DNA of 64,000 bases from NCBI GenBank assembly GCA_963826515.1, contig CAWGXI010000010.1, positions 434,001-498,000 of the forward strand, read 5' to 3'. Below are positions 33,271-40,824 of the stretch, piece after piece. Position 1 is the stretch's first letter; each line of letters opens with the position of its first letter. The position numbers were made by a program, and so were the translations under genes. The notes under the pieces were generated by a model. The model did no database searches. It saw only the letters and a list, made by a program, of their open reading frames with translations, and was not told the origin of the DNA. This stretch comes from DATFVJ01 sp963826515. Its GTDB lineage: Bacteria; Actinomycetota; Actinomycetes; Streptosporangiales; Streptosporangiaceae.

Positions 33271-36087
33271 TCAGCCGGTGTTCTGCAGCCCGGCCGCGAC
33301 ACCGCTCACGGTAAGCAGCAACAGCCGCTCTAGTAGGCCGCGGCTGAGCGGGCCGCGGCTGAGCGGGCCGCGGCTGAGCGGGCCGGCATCGACTGGGCCG
33401 CCATCGACCCGGCCGCCTTCGGTTATGCCGCCACCGGGGCCGCGCAGCGCTGCCAGTGCCCGCAACTGCAGGTGGGACAGCGCATCCACGTACGGATTGC
33501 GGAGCGCCACAGCTCGCGAAAGGACCGGGCGCCCGGCCAGGAGGCGCTCATGCCCGGTGACCTCGGCCGTCATCGCCATCGTGGTGTCGTACTCGGCGAG
33601 AATAAGCGCCGTCAGGTCGTCCCTGCCGCCGAGGGCGAGATACCTTGCGGCGATGTGGCGGTCGGTTTTGGCGAGGCTCATCTCCGCGTTGTCGAGCAGC
33701 ACCCGAAGCAATGGCCACTCGCGGTAGGCCGCACGCAGCACGTCCGTTCCCCCCGGCTCCGCTGCTACCGCTGCGATCCCGCTGCCCAGCCCGAACCAGC
33801 CAGGCATGTTCACCCTGGTCTGCGTCCACGCGAACACCCACGGGATGGCGCGCAGATCTTCAAGCCCGGTCGCGGCACCCCGCCTCGCCGGTCGCGAGCC
33901 GATGCGCAGGCCCCCGATCTCATGCAACGGGCTGATCCTGGCGAACCAGGGCGCGAAGCCGTCGGCCCCGACCAGATCCTGGTAGGTGCGCAGCGCCGCC
34001 GCGCCGATCTGGTCGGCAACGCCACGGAATCGTTCCGCGGCCGCGGCGATGCGGCCCGCCGCGGCCGGCGTCTCCGCCAGCAACACTGCCGACGTCACCT
34101 GCTCGAGGTGCCGCTGGGCGATGGCCAGGTGGCCGTACCTGGCCAGCACCACCTCGCCCTGCTCGGTCACCTTGAACCGGCCGGCGACCGATCCGGGAGC
34201 CTGGGCGAGCACGGCCCGCCCAGCGGGCCCGCCGCCACGGCCGAGCGCACCGCCCCTACCGTGGAAGAGCGTCAGCCGCACGTCGTTCGCGGCCGCCCAG
34301 CGGGTCAGCGCTTCCTGCGTGTCGTAGAGCAGCAGCGTGGCCGTAACGGGCCCGAGTTCCTTGGCCGAGTCCGAGTAGCCCAGCATCACCTCCATCCGCC
34401 GGCCATTGGCGGCCAGGCGGCTCCGCACGGGGGACAGCGTGAGCATTTCGTCAAGCACGCCGGTGCCGCCGCGCAGATCTTCGCCGCTCTCAAGCAGTGG
34501 GACCACGTCGAGCGTGAGCGTCCGGCCGTCCGGCATCGCGAGCGCGGCAAGCTCGTAGACCGCGGCAATGTCGGCCGCCGAACGGGTGAAGCTCACCACG
34601 TACCTGCGGCAGGCGCCGGTCCCGAACCGATCCTGAATCCAGCCAGCCACCCGGAGGGTGGCAAGTACCTCCTCGGTCTCCGCCGACCGCGGGCCGCCCG
34701 CGCGCAGTTCGGCGAGCGCCCGCGCGTGCACGGCGCTGTGCTGGCGGATCTCGAGTTCGGCCAGATGGAACCCGAACGTCTCCGCCTGCCAGATCAAATG
34801 CTGCAGTTCCCCGAACGCCTGGCGGTGCGCACCCGCCTTGGCGAGCGATTCCTGCACCAGGCGGAGATCGGCCAGGAACTCTACCGCACCTGGATAGGCG
34901 AGGTCGGCATGCCTGAGGCGGGTCGCACGCAGCCGTTGCGCGGCATAAAGGAGGTACTGGCGATGCGGCTCCTGCGGCGACCTTGCGACGACTTCCCCGA
35001 GCACTCCTGGGTGCGCGGCTTCGGCGGCCGCGAGGCCGCGGCGCAGAACCTCCGACGGCGGGGTGGTCGAGGAGCAGGCGGTCAGCGCACGGCCGATCCT
35101 GGTAGTGGCGTTCTCAAGCGCGCGCAGCACATGCTCGGCCTGGATGAGCGCGGTCTGCCTGGTAACCTGCGCGGTCACGAAAGGGTTGCCGTCCCTGTCA
35201 CCACCCACCCAGCTGCCGAACCTCAGGAACGCCGGCGCCGAGGGCACGACGGCGCCGGCCTGCGGGCCGGCCAGCACCTGGTCGACAGCGCGGTAGAAGG
35301 CGGGCACGACACGGAAGATCGTCTCGTCGAAGACCGCCATCACTGTGCGCACCTCGTCGAGCGGGCCCATCGCCTTCACCCGCAGCGGTGAGGTGCGCCA
35401 GAGCAGGTCGACTTCCTCGCGCAGCCGCCGCCGCGTCTCGGCTCGTTCGTGCGCACCGCGCCTTTCGTCATCGAGATCCCACAACAGGCCGGTGATCCGC
35501 TGCAGCGCGGTGACCACGGCGCGGCGGCGGGCCTCGGTGGGATGCGCGGTGAATACCGGGTGGATCTGGAGGGCCTGGAACAGCTCATGCAGCCGGCCCG
35601 GACCGTGATCACGGCTGATCTCGGCCACGGCCGCGGCGAGCGACTCGCGAACCGGCGTGCCATCGGCGTCACGCTCGCGCAGCGTGCGGATCCGCTGAAG
35701 CTCTTCCGCCAGGTTGACGAGATGAAAATAGACGGTGAAAGCACGCGCGACCAGTTCGGCGCGCTCCAACGGCCAACTCGCGACGAGCGCGGCAATCCGG
35801 TCGTGACCAGCACCCTCGCGGCCAGCACCCTCGCGGCCAGCACCCTCGTGACCAGCACCCTCGTGACCAGCATCCTCGGCGCTGCCCTCCCGCGCCGCGA
35901 TCGCGAGCCTGCGCAGCTGCTCGACGTCGTCAAGCAGATCCTGGCCATTGGTTTCGGTCAGCACCTCGCCAAGCAGATCGCCCAGCAGACGTACGTCGCG
36001 GCGCATCCGGGCGGGCATTTCCATGCGCGCCGCGTCGCGTTCCGCCGCCCGAGCACTGATCACTGTCCCATTATCGGGCTCGCTCAC
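33271..36087 (-). CDS. ppc: phosphoenolpyruvate carboxylase
   Basis: About 938 residues. Motifs are intact: 'QIHPVFTAHPTEARRRAVV' with the catalytic His, 'GSWVGGDRDGNPFVTAQVT', 'MLGYSDSAKELGPVTATLL', the Gly/Arg-rich loop 'LFHGRGGALGRGGGP', and the invariant C-terminal Gln-Asn-Thr-Gly. It carboxylates PEP to oxaloacetate, replenishing the TCA cycle. Two in-frame 15-base repeat arrays interrupt it: about residues 72-96 (Glu-Gly-Ala-Gly-His type) and about residues 903-917 (Gly-Pro-Leu-Ser-Arg type). Both are in surface regions outside the motifs, so activity is probably kept. Confidence 0.95.
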   Translation of the reverse strand: MSEPDNGTVISARAAERDAARMEMPARMRRDVRLLGDLLGEVLTETNGQDLLDDVEQLRRLAIAAREGSAEDAGHEGAGHEGAGREGAGREGAGHDRIAALVASWPLERAELVARAFTVYFHLVNLAEELQRIRTLRERDADGTPVRESLAAAVAEISRDHGPGRLHELFQALQIHPVFTAHPTEARRRAVVTALQRITGLLWDLDDERRGAHERAETRRRLREEVDLLWRTSPLRVKAMGPLDEVRTVMAVFDETIFRVVPAFYRAVDQVLAGPQAGAVVPSAPAFLRFGSWVGGDRDGNPFVTAQVTRQTALIQAEHVLRALENATTRIGRALTACSSTTPPSEVLRRGLAAAEAAHPGVLGEVVARSPQEPHRQYLLYAAQRLRATRLRHADLAYPGAVEFLADLRLVQESLAKAGAHRQAFGELQHLIWQAETFGFHLAELEIRQHSAVHARALAELRAGGPRSAETEEVLATLRVAGWIQDRFGTGACRRYVVSFTRSAADIAAVYELAALAMPDGRTLTLDVVPLLESGEDLRGGTGVLDEMLTLSPVRSRLAANGRRMEVMLGYSDSAKELGPVTATLLLYDTQEALTRWAAANDVRLTLFHGRGGALGRGGGPAGRAVLAQAPGSVAGRFKVTEQGEVVLARYGHLAIAQRHLEQVTSAVLLAETPAAAGRIAAAAERFRGVADQIGAAALRTYQDLVGADGFAPWFARISPLHEIGGLRIGSRPARRGAATGLEDLRAIPWVFAWTQTRVNMPGWFGLGSGIAAVAAEPGGTDVLRAAYREWPLLRVLLDNAEMSLAKTDRHIAARYLALGGRDDLTALILAEYDTTMAMTAEVTGHERLLAGRPVLSRAVALRNPYVDALSHLQLRALAALRGPGGGITEGGRVDGGPVDAGPLSRGPLSRGPLSRGLLERLLLLTVSGVAAGLQNTG
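33336..33380. repeat. 15-bp repeat near the ppc 3' end
   Basis: Three exact copies of a 15-base unit (GGCCGCGGCTGAGCG) with a partial fourth lie in the ppc coding sequence and encode repeated Gly-Pro-Leu-Ser-Arg just before the conserved C-terminal helix. Confidence 0.9.
35801..35875. repeat. 15-bp repeat near the ppc 5' end
   Basis: Five 15-base units (TCGTGACCAGCACCC or TCGCGGCCAGCACCC) lie in frame and encode Glu-Gly-Ala-Gly-His/Arg repeats between the first two helices of PEP carboxylase. Confidence 0.9.
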
Positions 36088-36147
36088 CAGCGCCGTTGCC
36101 CCAGCCGCCCACCACGTAGTCCGCCAGCCGGACTCGTGATCCTGTTG

Positions 36148-36184
36148 CTCTCAGTGCCGCGGATCGCGGGGGCCGCACTGAGAG
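36148..36184. terminator. hairpin between the ClpP-like gene and ppc
   Basis: Perfect 10-base arms CTCTCAGTGC and GCACTGAGAG flank a 17-base GC-rich loop. It lies downstream of the ClpP-like gene and upstream of ppc, both leftward. It could separate or attenuate their transcription; no T-run is present. Confidence 0.45.
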
Positions 36185-36220
36185 ACCGTGCCGGTTTGCC
36201 GCTGGTACCGGTGACACCTG

Positions 36221-36982
36221 TCAGGACCCGCGCGGTGCCTGCGTCACCTCCTGGACCAGGCCATAGGCAACCGCCTCATCGGCAGTAAGGAACCGGCCGC
36301 CACGTGCATCGTCCCTGATTTCGTCGACCTCCCGGCCGGTGACATCGGCGAGCCGGAAGTACAGCGCGTCAAGCATCTTTTCGAGCTGCCGCTGCCGGCT
36401 GGCCAGACCGGAGGAAGTGCCCTCGAAGGCAGCCTCAGGCTCGGCGAGCAGGAAACCCGAATTTGGGTAGGCTACGCGGCGGCCGGCCGCCGCGAGTACG
36501 CCGAGCGCGGGGCCGCTGAGATGGCCGCGCGCGACGGCGTGGATGGGGACTCCGACCGCGTCGAGCGCATCCATCACGGTCAGCGCAGCCGCCAGGTCGG
36601 CGCTCAGGCTCTGCAGATGCATCAGGATTGGCGCGGTCCGGTCGGTACTCTCCGCGTCCAGAGTGAGCAACTGCGCGCAGAGCATTGTCGCCGCGCCGCC
36701 GTCGAGATGGCCGTGTGCCAGCACGACACGCTGTTCGAGCAGCCGCTCGTTCAGCCGGCTCGGCCAGTCGCCTGAGCCGATCCACGCGCGTCCGGGCGTG
36801 ACCAGCGGTGACGGCTCCTGACCTGGCCGCGTGCCTGGCGGCCGTGGGTGCGGCGGGTAGCGCGGAGGGAACGGTGTCCCAGGAGCCGGGGGCGGGCGGC
36901 CAGGCCATCCTGGCTCACCCGGTGTGCCTGGCACTCCGGGCACCTCTGGCGGGAACGGATACCCCGCCGCTGTGTTCGTCAT
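36221..36982 (-). CDS. ClpP-like (crotonase-fold) protein, probably not a protease
   Basis: About 253 residues from the ATG at 36982. The first 70 residues are Pro/Gly-rich. A ClpP fold follows: 'RVVLAHGHLDGGAATMLCAQ', 'ILMHLQSLSADLAAALTVMD', 'ARGHLSGPALGVLAAAGRRV' with the Ser at the nucleophile position, and 'AYPNSGFLLAEPEAAF'. In active ClpP the last motif contains the catalytic His (IHQP type); here it is Ala, so proteolysis is doubtful. 'VTGREVDEIRDDARGGRFLTADEAVAYGLVQEV' matches the ClpP C-terminal region. It is not beside clpX or another clpP. A structural or regulatory subunit role is possible. Confidence 0.78.
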   Translation of the reverse strand: MTNTAAGYPFPPEVPGVPGTPGEPGWPGRPPPAPGTPFPPRYPPHPRPPGTRPGQEPSPLVTPGRAWIGSGDWPSRLNERLLEQRVVLAHGHLDGGAATMLCAQLLTLDAESTDRTAPILMHLQSLSADLAAALTVMDALDAVGVPIHAVARGHLSGPALGVLAAAGRRVAYPNSGFLLAEPEAAFEGTSSGLASRQRQLEKMLDALYFRLADVTGREVDEIRDDARGGRFLTADEAVAYGLVQEVTQAPRGS

Positions 36983-37056
36983 CGCGGCACCTGCTTCATC
37001 ATCGCTGCTCCTCGCGCATTGGCGCACTCCCTCGCGCACAGTCGCCGTGCCTCCTA

Positions 37057-37236
37057 GGGCGTGTCCCGTAGATCTTTGGCGGCGCGACGGTGGCGTCCAC
37101 GACCCCAGACGGACGGCCGGGGTCGTGGACGGCACTGTCGTCGTCGCCGATCGTTCCACTATCGGCTCCTCCTCGGCCTTGCCGGATCGCCGCCTGGAGC
37201 ACCGCCCGCATCCACCAAGATCTACGGGACGCGCTC
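37057..37236 (-). mobile_element. MITE-like element, copy B (flanked by TA)
   Basis: 180 bases with well-preserved terminal inverted repeats: left GGGCGTGTCCCGTAGATCTT; the right end reverse-complemented reads GAGCGCGTCCCGTAGATCTT. TA stands directly outside both ends (37055-37056 and 37237-37238), consistent with a TA target duplication as made by IS630/Tc1-type transposases. The internal hairpin CCACGACCCC...GGGGTCGTGG is conserved. Orientation is opposite to copies A and C. Confidence 0.8.
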
Positions 37237-37254
37237 TAAGGGGCCCGCTGCCAT

Positions 37255-37644
37255 TCAATCCCGCAGCCGCCAGGTGATCTGACAGCCGATCGCCGCTGCG
37301 TAGCGTTCCAGGGTGGAGGCGCGCACGTCGGCCGCACCGGCCTCCAGCCGGGCCACCGCCGACTGCGACGTTCCCATCCGCGCGGCGACCTCAGTCTGCG
37401 AGAGCCGGGCCGCCTGACGCTGGGCGGCAAGGTCGATGATCAGCTTGCGCCGCTCTTCCGACATGCGCCGCATCACGATCTCGCGGAAACCGGGCAACAG
37501 CGGCAACTGCCCAGGCTCCGGCGTCCCTTGTGCTTGCTGTGCTTGTGCCTGTGCTTGCTGTGCTTGTGCCTGTGCTTGCTGGGCCTGTGCTTGCTGAATC
37601 TGTGCCTGCTGCGACTCGGGCGTCGTGCCGTCCATACGTTCCAT
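37255..37644 (-). CDS. XRE family helix-turn-helix regulator with Gln/Ala repeats
   Basis: About 129 residues. Residues about 12-40 are Gln-Ala-Gln repeats. The second half is a Cro/C1-type HTH: 'LIIDLAAQRQAARLSQTEVAARMGTSQSAVARLEAG', then 'VRASTLERYAAAIG' and a short basic end. It binds DNA; it may be an antitoxin-like or housekeeping regulator, but no toxin gene is adjacent. A second ATG lies four codons in. It is divergent from accD5. Confidence 0.83.
   Translation of the reverse strand: MERMDGTTPESQQAQIQQAQAQQAQAQAQQAQAQAQQAQGTPEPGQLPLLPGFREIVMRRMSEERRKLIIDLAAQRQAARLSQTEVAARMGTSQSAVARLEAGAADVRASTLERYAAAIGCQITWRLRD
37529..37612. repeat. ~21-bp tandem repeat in the XRE regulator gene
   Basis: A 21-base period (TGTGCTTGCTGTGCTTGTGCC and variants) is repeated about three and a half times. 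On the minus strand it encodes Gln/Ala repeats. The period preserves the frame. Confidence 0.8.
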
Positions 37645-37726
37645 GGTATCTCTAATTTGAGATGTCAGGTGTGATATGGGGACGGCGATCGGCGGCGCCG
37701 GTGCACGACGTGGTTACCCTGAGCCC

Positions 37727-39430
37727 ATGCCCAGCGAAGCACCCATGCGAAGCGGTACAAGCGGTCCCCGGCCCAGTCCGGACCGGACGCCTGCCGCCGG
37801 CCAGGAACCCGCCCCTAGCGACACGCCCAGCCCCAGCGCAACCACGGAACCCGCACCGCACACCACCGCGGGGAAGATCGCCGACCTTGAGCGGCGCAGG
37901 AACGAAGCCATCCACGCCGGATCACAGCGGGCCGTCGCCAAACAGCACGACAGGGGCAAGCTGACGGCACGCGAGCGGATCGACCAGTTTCTCGACCCGG
38001 GCTCGTTCACCGAGCTGGATGAGCACGCCAGGCATCGCGCCACCGGGTTCGGCGTCGAGGACAACCGGCCCTACGGCGACGGCGTGGTCACCGGTTTCGG
38101 CACCGTCGACGGGCGTCCCGTCTGCGTATTCAGCGAGGACTTCACCGTGTTCGGCGGCTCACTCGGCGAGGTCTACGGCGACAAGATCGTGAAGGTAATG
38201 GACCACGCGCTCAAGACAGGCTGCCCGATTGTCGGGATCAACGACGGCGGCGGGGCGCGCATCCAGGAGGGAGTGGTCGCGCTCGGCCTGTTCGGCGAGA
38301 TCTTCTACCGCAACGTGATCGCATCCGGCGTGATCCCGCAGATCTCCCTGATCATGGGACCGTGCGCCGGCGGCGCGGTCTACTCGCCCGCCATCACCGA
38401 CTTCACGCTGATGGTGGATCAAACCTCGCATATGTTCATCACCGGACCCGACGTCATCAAGACCGTGACCGGCGAGGAAGTCAGCTTCGAGGAGCTCGGC
38501 GGCGCGCACGCGCACAACACCAAGTCAGGCGTGGCGCACTACCAGGCCGCGGACGAGGCCGACTGCCTTGACTACGCCCGCGCCCTGCTCTCCTACCTTC
38601 CGTCCAACAACCTGGAGGATCCACCCACCCTGCCGCCGGACACCGAGACCACCGAGGCGGCCACCGAGATCATTGACGTCGACGCCGAGCTCGACGTTCT
38701 CATACCCGATTCCGCGAACCAGCCATACGACATGCACAAGGTGATCGAGCACGTACTCGACGACGGCGAGTTCCTGGAGGTGCACGCGGCATTCGCGGCC
38801 AACCTGATCGTCGGGTTCGGACGGGTGCAGGGCAGCAGCGTCGGCGTCGTCGCCAACCAGCCGATGCACTTCGCGGGCTGCCTCGACATCGACGCCTCCG
38901 AGAAAGCCGCCAGATTCGTGCGGACCTGCGACGCGTTCAACATCCCCGTAATTACCTTCGTGGATGTGCCCGGGTTCCTGCCAGGCACGGGCCAGGAATG
39001 GGGCGGCATCATCAGGCGCGGCGCCAAGCTCATCTACGCTTACGCCGAAGCAACCGTGCCCAAGATCACCGTCATCACCCGCAAGGGGTACGGCGGCGCT
39101 TACGTCGTCATGGGGTCCAAGCACCTCGGTGGCGACATCAACCTGGCCTGGCCCACCGCACAAATCGCCGTGATGGGAGCGCAGGGCGCGGTCAACATCC
39201 TGCACCGGCGCGAGCTCGCGGCGGCGGACGACCCGGACAGCCTGCGCGCGCAGCGAATCACCGAATATGAGGACGCACTGGCCAATCCTTTCAGCGCCGC
39301 GGAACGCGGCTATGTCGACGCCGTGATAAGCCCGGCAGAAACCCGCGGTCATGTGGTTCGCGCGCTGCGCACGCTGCGAACCAAACGGCAAACGCTGCCA
39401 CCTAAGAAACACGGCAACATCCCGTTGTGA
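37727..39430 (+). CDS. accD5: propionyl-CoA/acyl-CoA carboxylase beta chain
   Basis: About 567 residues; the ATG at 37727 is chosen as the first codon before a non-conserved Pro/Ser/Thr-rich leader of about 45 residues. The carboxyltransferase body matches AccD5/PccB: 'GKLTARERIDQFLDPGSFTELDE', 'FSEDFTVFGGSLGEVYGDKI', 'GINDGGGARIQEGVVALGLF', 'MGPCAGGAVYSPAITDF' and 'VDVPGFLPGTGQEWGGIIRRGAKL'. It carboxylates propionyl-CoA (possibly acetyl-CoA) using carboxybiotin from AccA3, stabilised by AccE. It heads the cluster with NYN, accE and accA3. The product methylmalonyl-CoA feeds methyl-branched lipids or the mutase. Confidence 0.92.
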   Translation: MPSEAPMRSGTSGPRPSPDRTPAAGQEPAPSDTPSPSATTEPAPHTTAGKIADLERRRNEAIHAGSQRAVAKQHDRGKLTARERIDQFLDPGSFTELDEHARHRATGFGVEDNRPYGDGVVTGFGTVDGRPVCVFSEDFTVFGGSLGEVYGDKIVKVMDHALKTGCPIVGINDGGGARIQEGVVALGLFGEIFYRNVIASGVIPQISLIMGPCAGGAVYSPAITDFTLMVDQTSHMFITGPDVIKTVTGEEVSFEELGGAHAHNTKSGVAHYQAADEADCLDYARALLSYLPSNNLEDPPTLPPDTETTEAATEIIDVDAELDVLIPDSANQPYDMHKVIEHVLDDGEFLEVHAAFAANLIVGFGRVQGSSVGVVANQPMHFAGCLDIDASEKAARFVRTCDAFNIPVITFVDVPGFLPGTGQEWGGIIRRGAKLIYAYAEATVPKITVITRKGYGGAYVVMGSKHLGGDINLAWPTAQIAVMGAQGAVNILHRRELAAADDPDSLRAQRITEYEDALANPFSAAERGYVDAVISPAETRGHVVRALRTLRTKRQTLPPKKHGNIPL

Positions 39431-39472
39431 CGGCACACGGACAGGAAGTGCTGCCATAGAGTCGAAGGCACC

Positions 39473-40444
39473 ATGACAGAGTTCGCGAGCCCGCTTCCCA
39501 TCGTTGCGCGCTATGCGATCATGGTGGATGTAGGTTACATCTACGCCGCGGCCGGTGAACTCCTCTTCGACGCGAAGTCGAGGCGTGAGTACCGCGTCGA
39601 CGCGGACAAGCTGATCAAGTCACTCACGCAGCTCGCCGCGAGCCAGCTGCGCGGCGAGCTGCTGCGGGTGTACTGGTACGACGCAGCCAAGGACCGGGTG
39701 CCGACGATCGACCAGCGCGTCATCGCCCAGATGTCATGGGTCAAGCTGCGCCTCGGCAATCTCAACGCGCGGGGCCAGCAAAAGGGCGTGGACGCGCAGA
39801 TCCGCGCCGACATGGAGGCGCTGGCCAGGCACCGGGCGATCACGGATGCCGTGCTTGTAGCCGGCGACGAAGACATGGTCCCGGCGGTGGAAGCCGCCCA
39901 GGCGTACGGCGTCCGCGTCCACCTCTGGGGGGTCGAGCCACCGTACGGCACCAACCAGGCAGAACGGCTTGTCTGGGAGTCCGACACCGTCGACGTGCTT
40001 GACGCCGGCTTCCTCAAGGCGTATTTCACCAAGCACCAGATCGCGGTGGCGGGACCGGTCCGGCAGGAGGTTGCGGTCACGCACGTCGCACCCTCACCCG
40101 CGCAACTCTTCGGCGACAGGCCGCCGCCGCGCGCCCGGGTTTTCGGGCACGGGGTGATGACAGCGCAGGCCACACGTCTCGGCCCGGATCGCGACCGGGT
40201 CGAAGAGGCAGGCGAGCACGTTGCCCAGAAGTGGATCCTCACCCGCGGCAGGGACAACATCCGCGACCTGCTCCCCGGTCCGATCCTGCCGCCGGTTATC
40301 GACAAGGAACTACTCGTCGAGGCGGAGAAGGAACTCGGCCTCTCGCTGCGTCCCTACCAAGAGGCCAGGGAGTGGCTCAGGGACGCGTTCTGGGAGCGCG
40401 TCCACCGTGAATTCGGTATCGGTACTGGGAAGACTCTCAGGTAG
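39473..40444 (+). CDS. NYN domain (PIN-like) ribonuclease family protein
   Basis: About 323 residues. The NYN domain spans about residues 12-180: 'ARYAIMVDVGYIYAAAGELL' with the first acidic residue, 'QKGVDAQIRADMEALAR' with the second, and 'DAVLVAGDEDMVPAVEAAQAYG' with the third. These acidic residues form a metal site in NYN/LabA-like nucleases. The C-terminal 90 residues are helical ('RDNIRDLLPGPILPPVIDKE'). The gene lies 42 bases after accD5 and 52 bases before accE, so it is embedded in the carboxylase operon. A role in RNA turnover is likely by family; the target is unknown. Confidence 0.85.
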   Translation: MTEFASPLPIVARYAIMVDVGYIYAAAGELLFDAKSRREYRVDADKLIKSLTQLAASQLRGELLRVYWYDAAKDRVPTIDQRVIAQMSWVKLRLGNLNARGQQKGVDAQIRADMEALARHRAITDAVLVAGDEDMVPAVEAAQAYGVRVHLWGVEPPYGTNQAERLVWESDTVDVLDAGFLKAYFTKHQIAVAGPVRQEVAVTHVAPSPAQLFGDRPPPRARVFGHGVMTAQATRLGPDRDRVEEAGEHVAQKWILTRGRDNIRDLLPGPILPPVIDKELLVEAEKELGLSLRPYQEAREWLRDAFWERVHREFGIGTGKTLR

Positions 40445-40496
40445 GGAACGGCGTGCACCTGGCACACCGGCGCCTGGAGTTCTTGGAGGATTGCAC

Positions 40497-40742
40497 GTGA
40501 GTGAGCCGGCCATGCGGCCATTGCTGCGGGTGGTGCGAGGCGACGCGACCGCCGAGGAGACCGCAGCCCTCGTGACAGCCTTCGCGATCACTCGCGCGGC
40601 AGCCACCCAAGCCGCCGTCCGGGCCGGCCGGGGCTCGGCACGCGCCGGCGGCAGGTCCGGCTGGTGTGACCGGTCACGGCTGTTGCGCGCGCCCCTGCCG
40701 CACGGGCCAGGCGGGTGGTGCGCGAGCGCGCTGCCCCGCTGA
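40497..40742 (+). CDS. accE: acyl-CoA carboxylase epsilon subunit
   Basis: About 81 residues from a GTG with TTGGAGGA upstream. It matches AccE5: the N-terminal 'LLRVVRGDATAEETAALVTAFAI', an Ala-rich linker, then 'SGWCDRSRLLRAPLPHGPGGWCASALPR'. The small epsilon subunit is specific to actinobacteria and stabilises the AccA3-AccD5 complex. It is very short and easily missed; its position between accD5 and accA3 confirms the call. Confidence 0.9.
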   Translation: MSEPAMRPLLRVVRGDATAEETAALVTAFAITRAAATQAAVRAGRGSARAGGRSGWCDRSRLLRAPLPHGPGGWCASALPR

Positions 40743-40824
40743 TGGGCTGATCTGGGCGGCCGGCCCTGCGGCGGCAGGACAGGCTGCACCGTTTAGACTC
40801 CTTTGCGCCGAGAGGAGGCATACC

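Noticed and set aside
37000..37258. Upstream extension of the ClpP-like reading frame
   Set aside because: The extra 92 codons run through the MITE-like element and are not protein-like; the ATG at 36982 is preferred.
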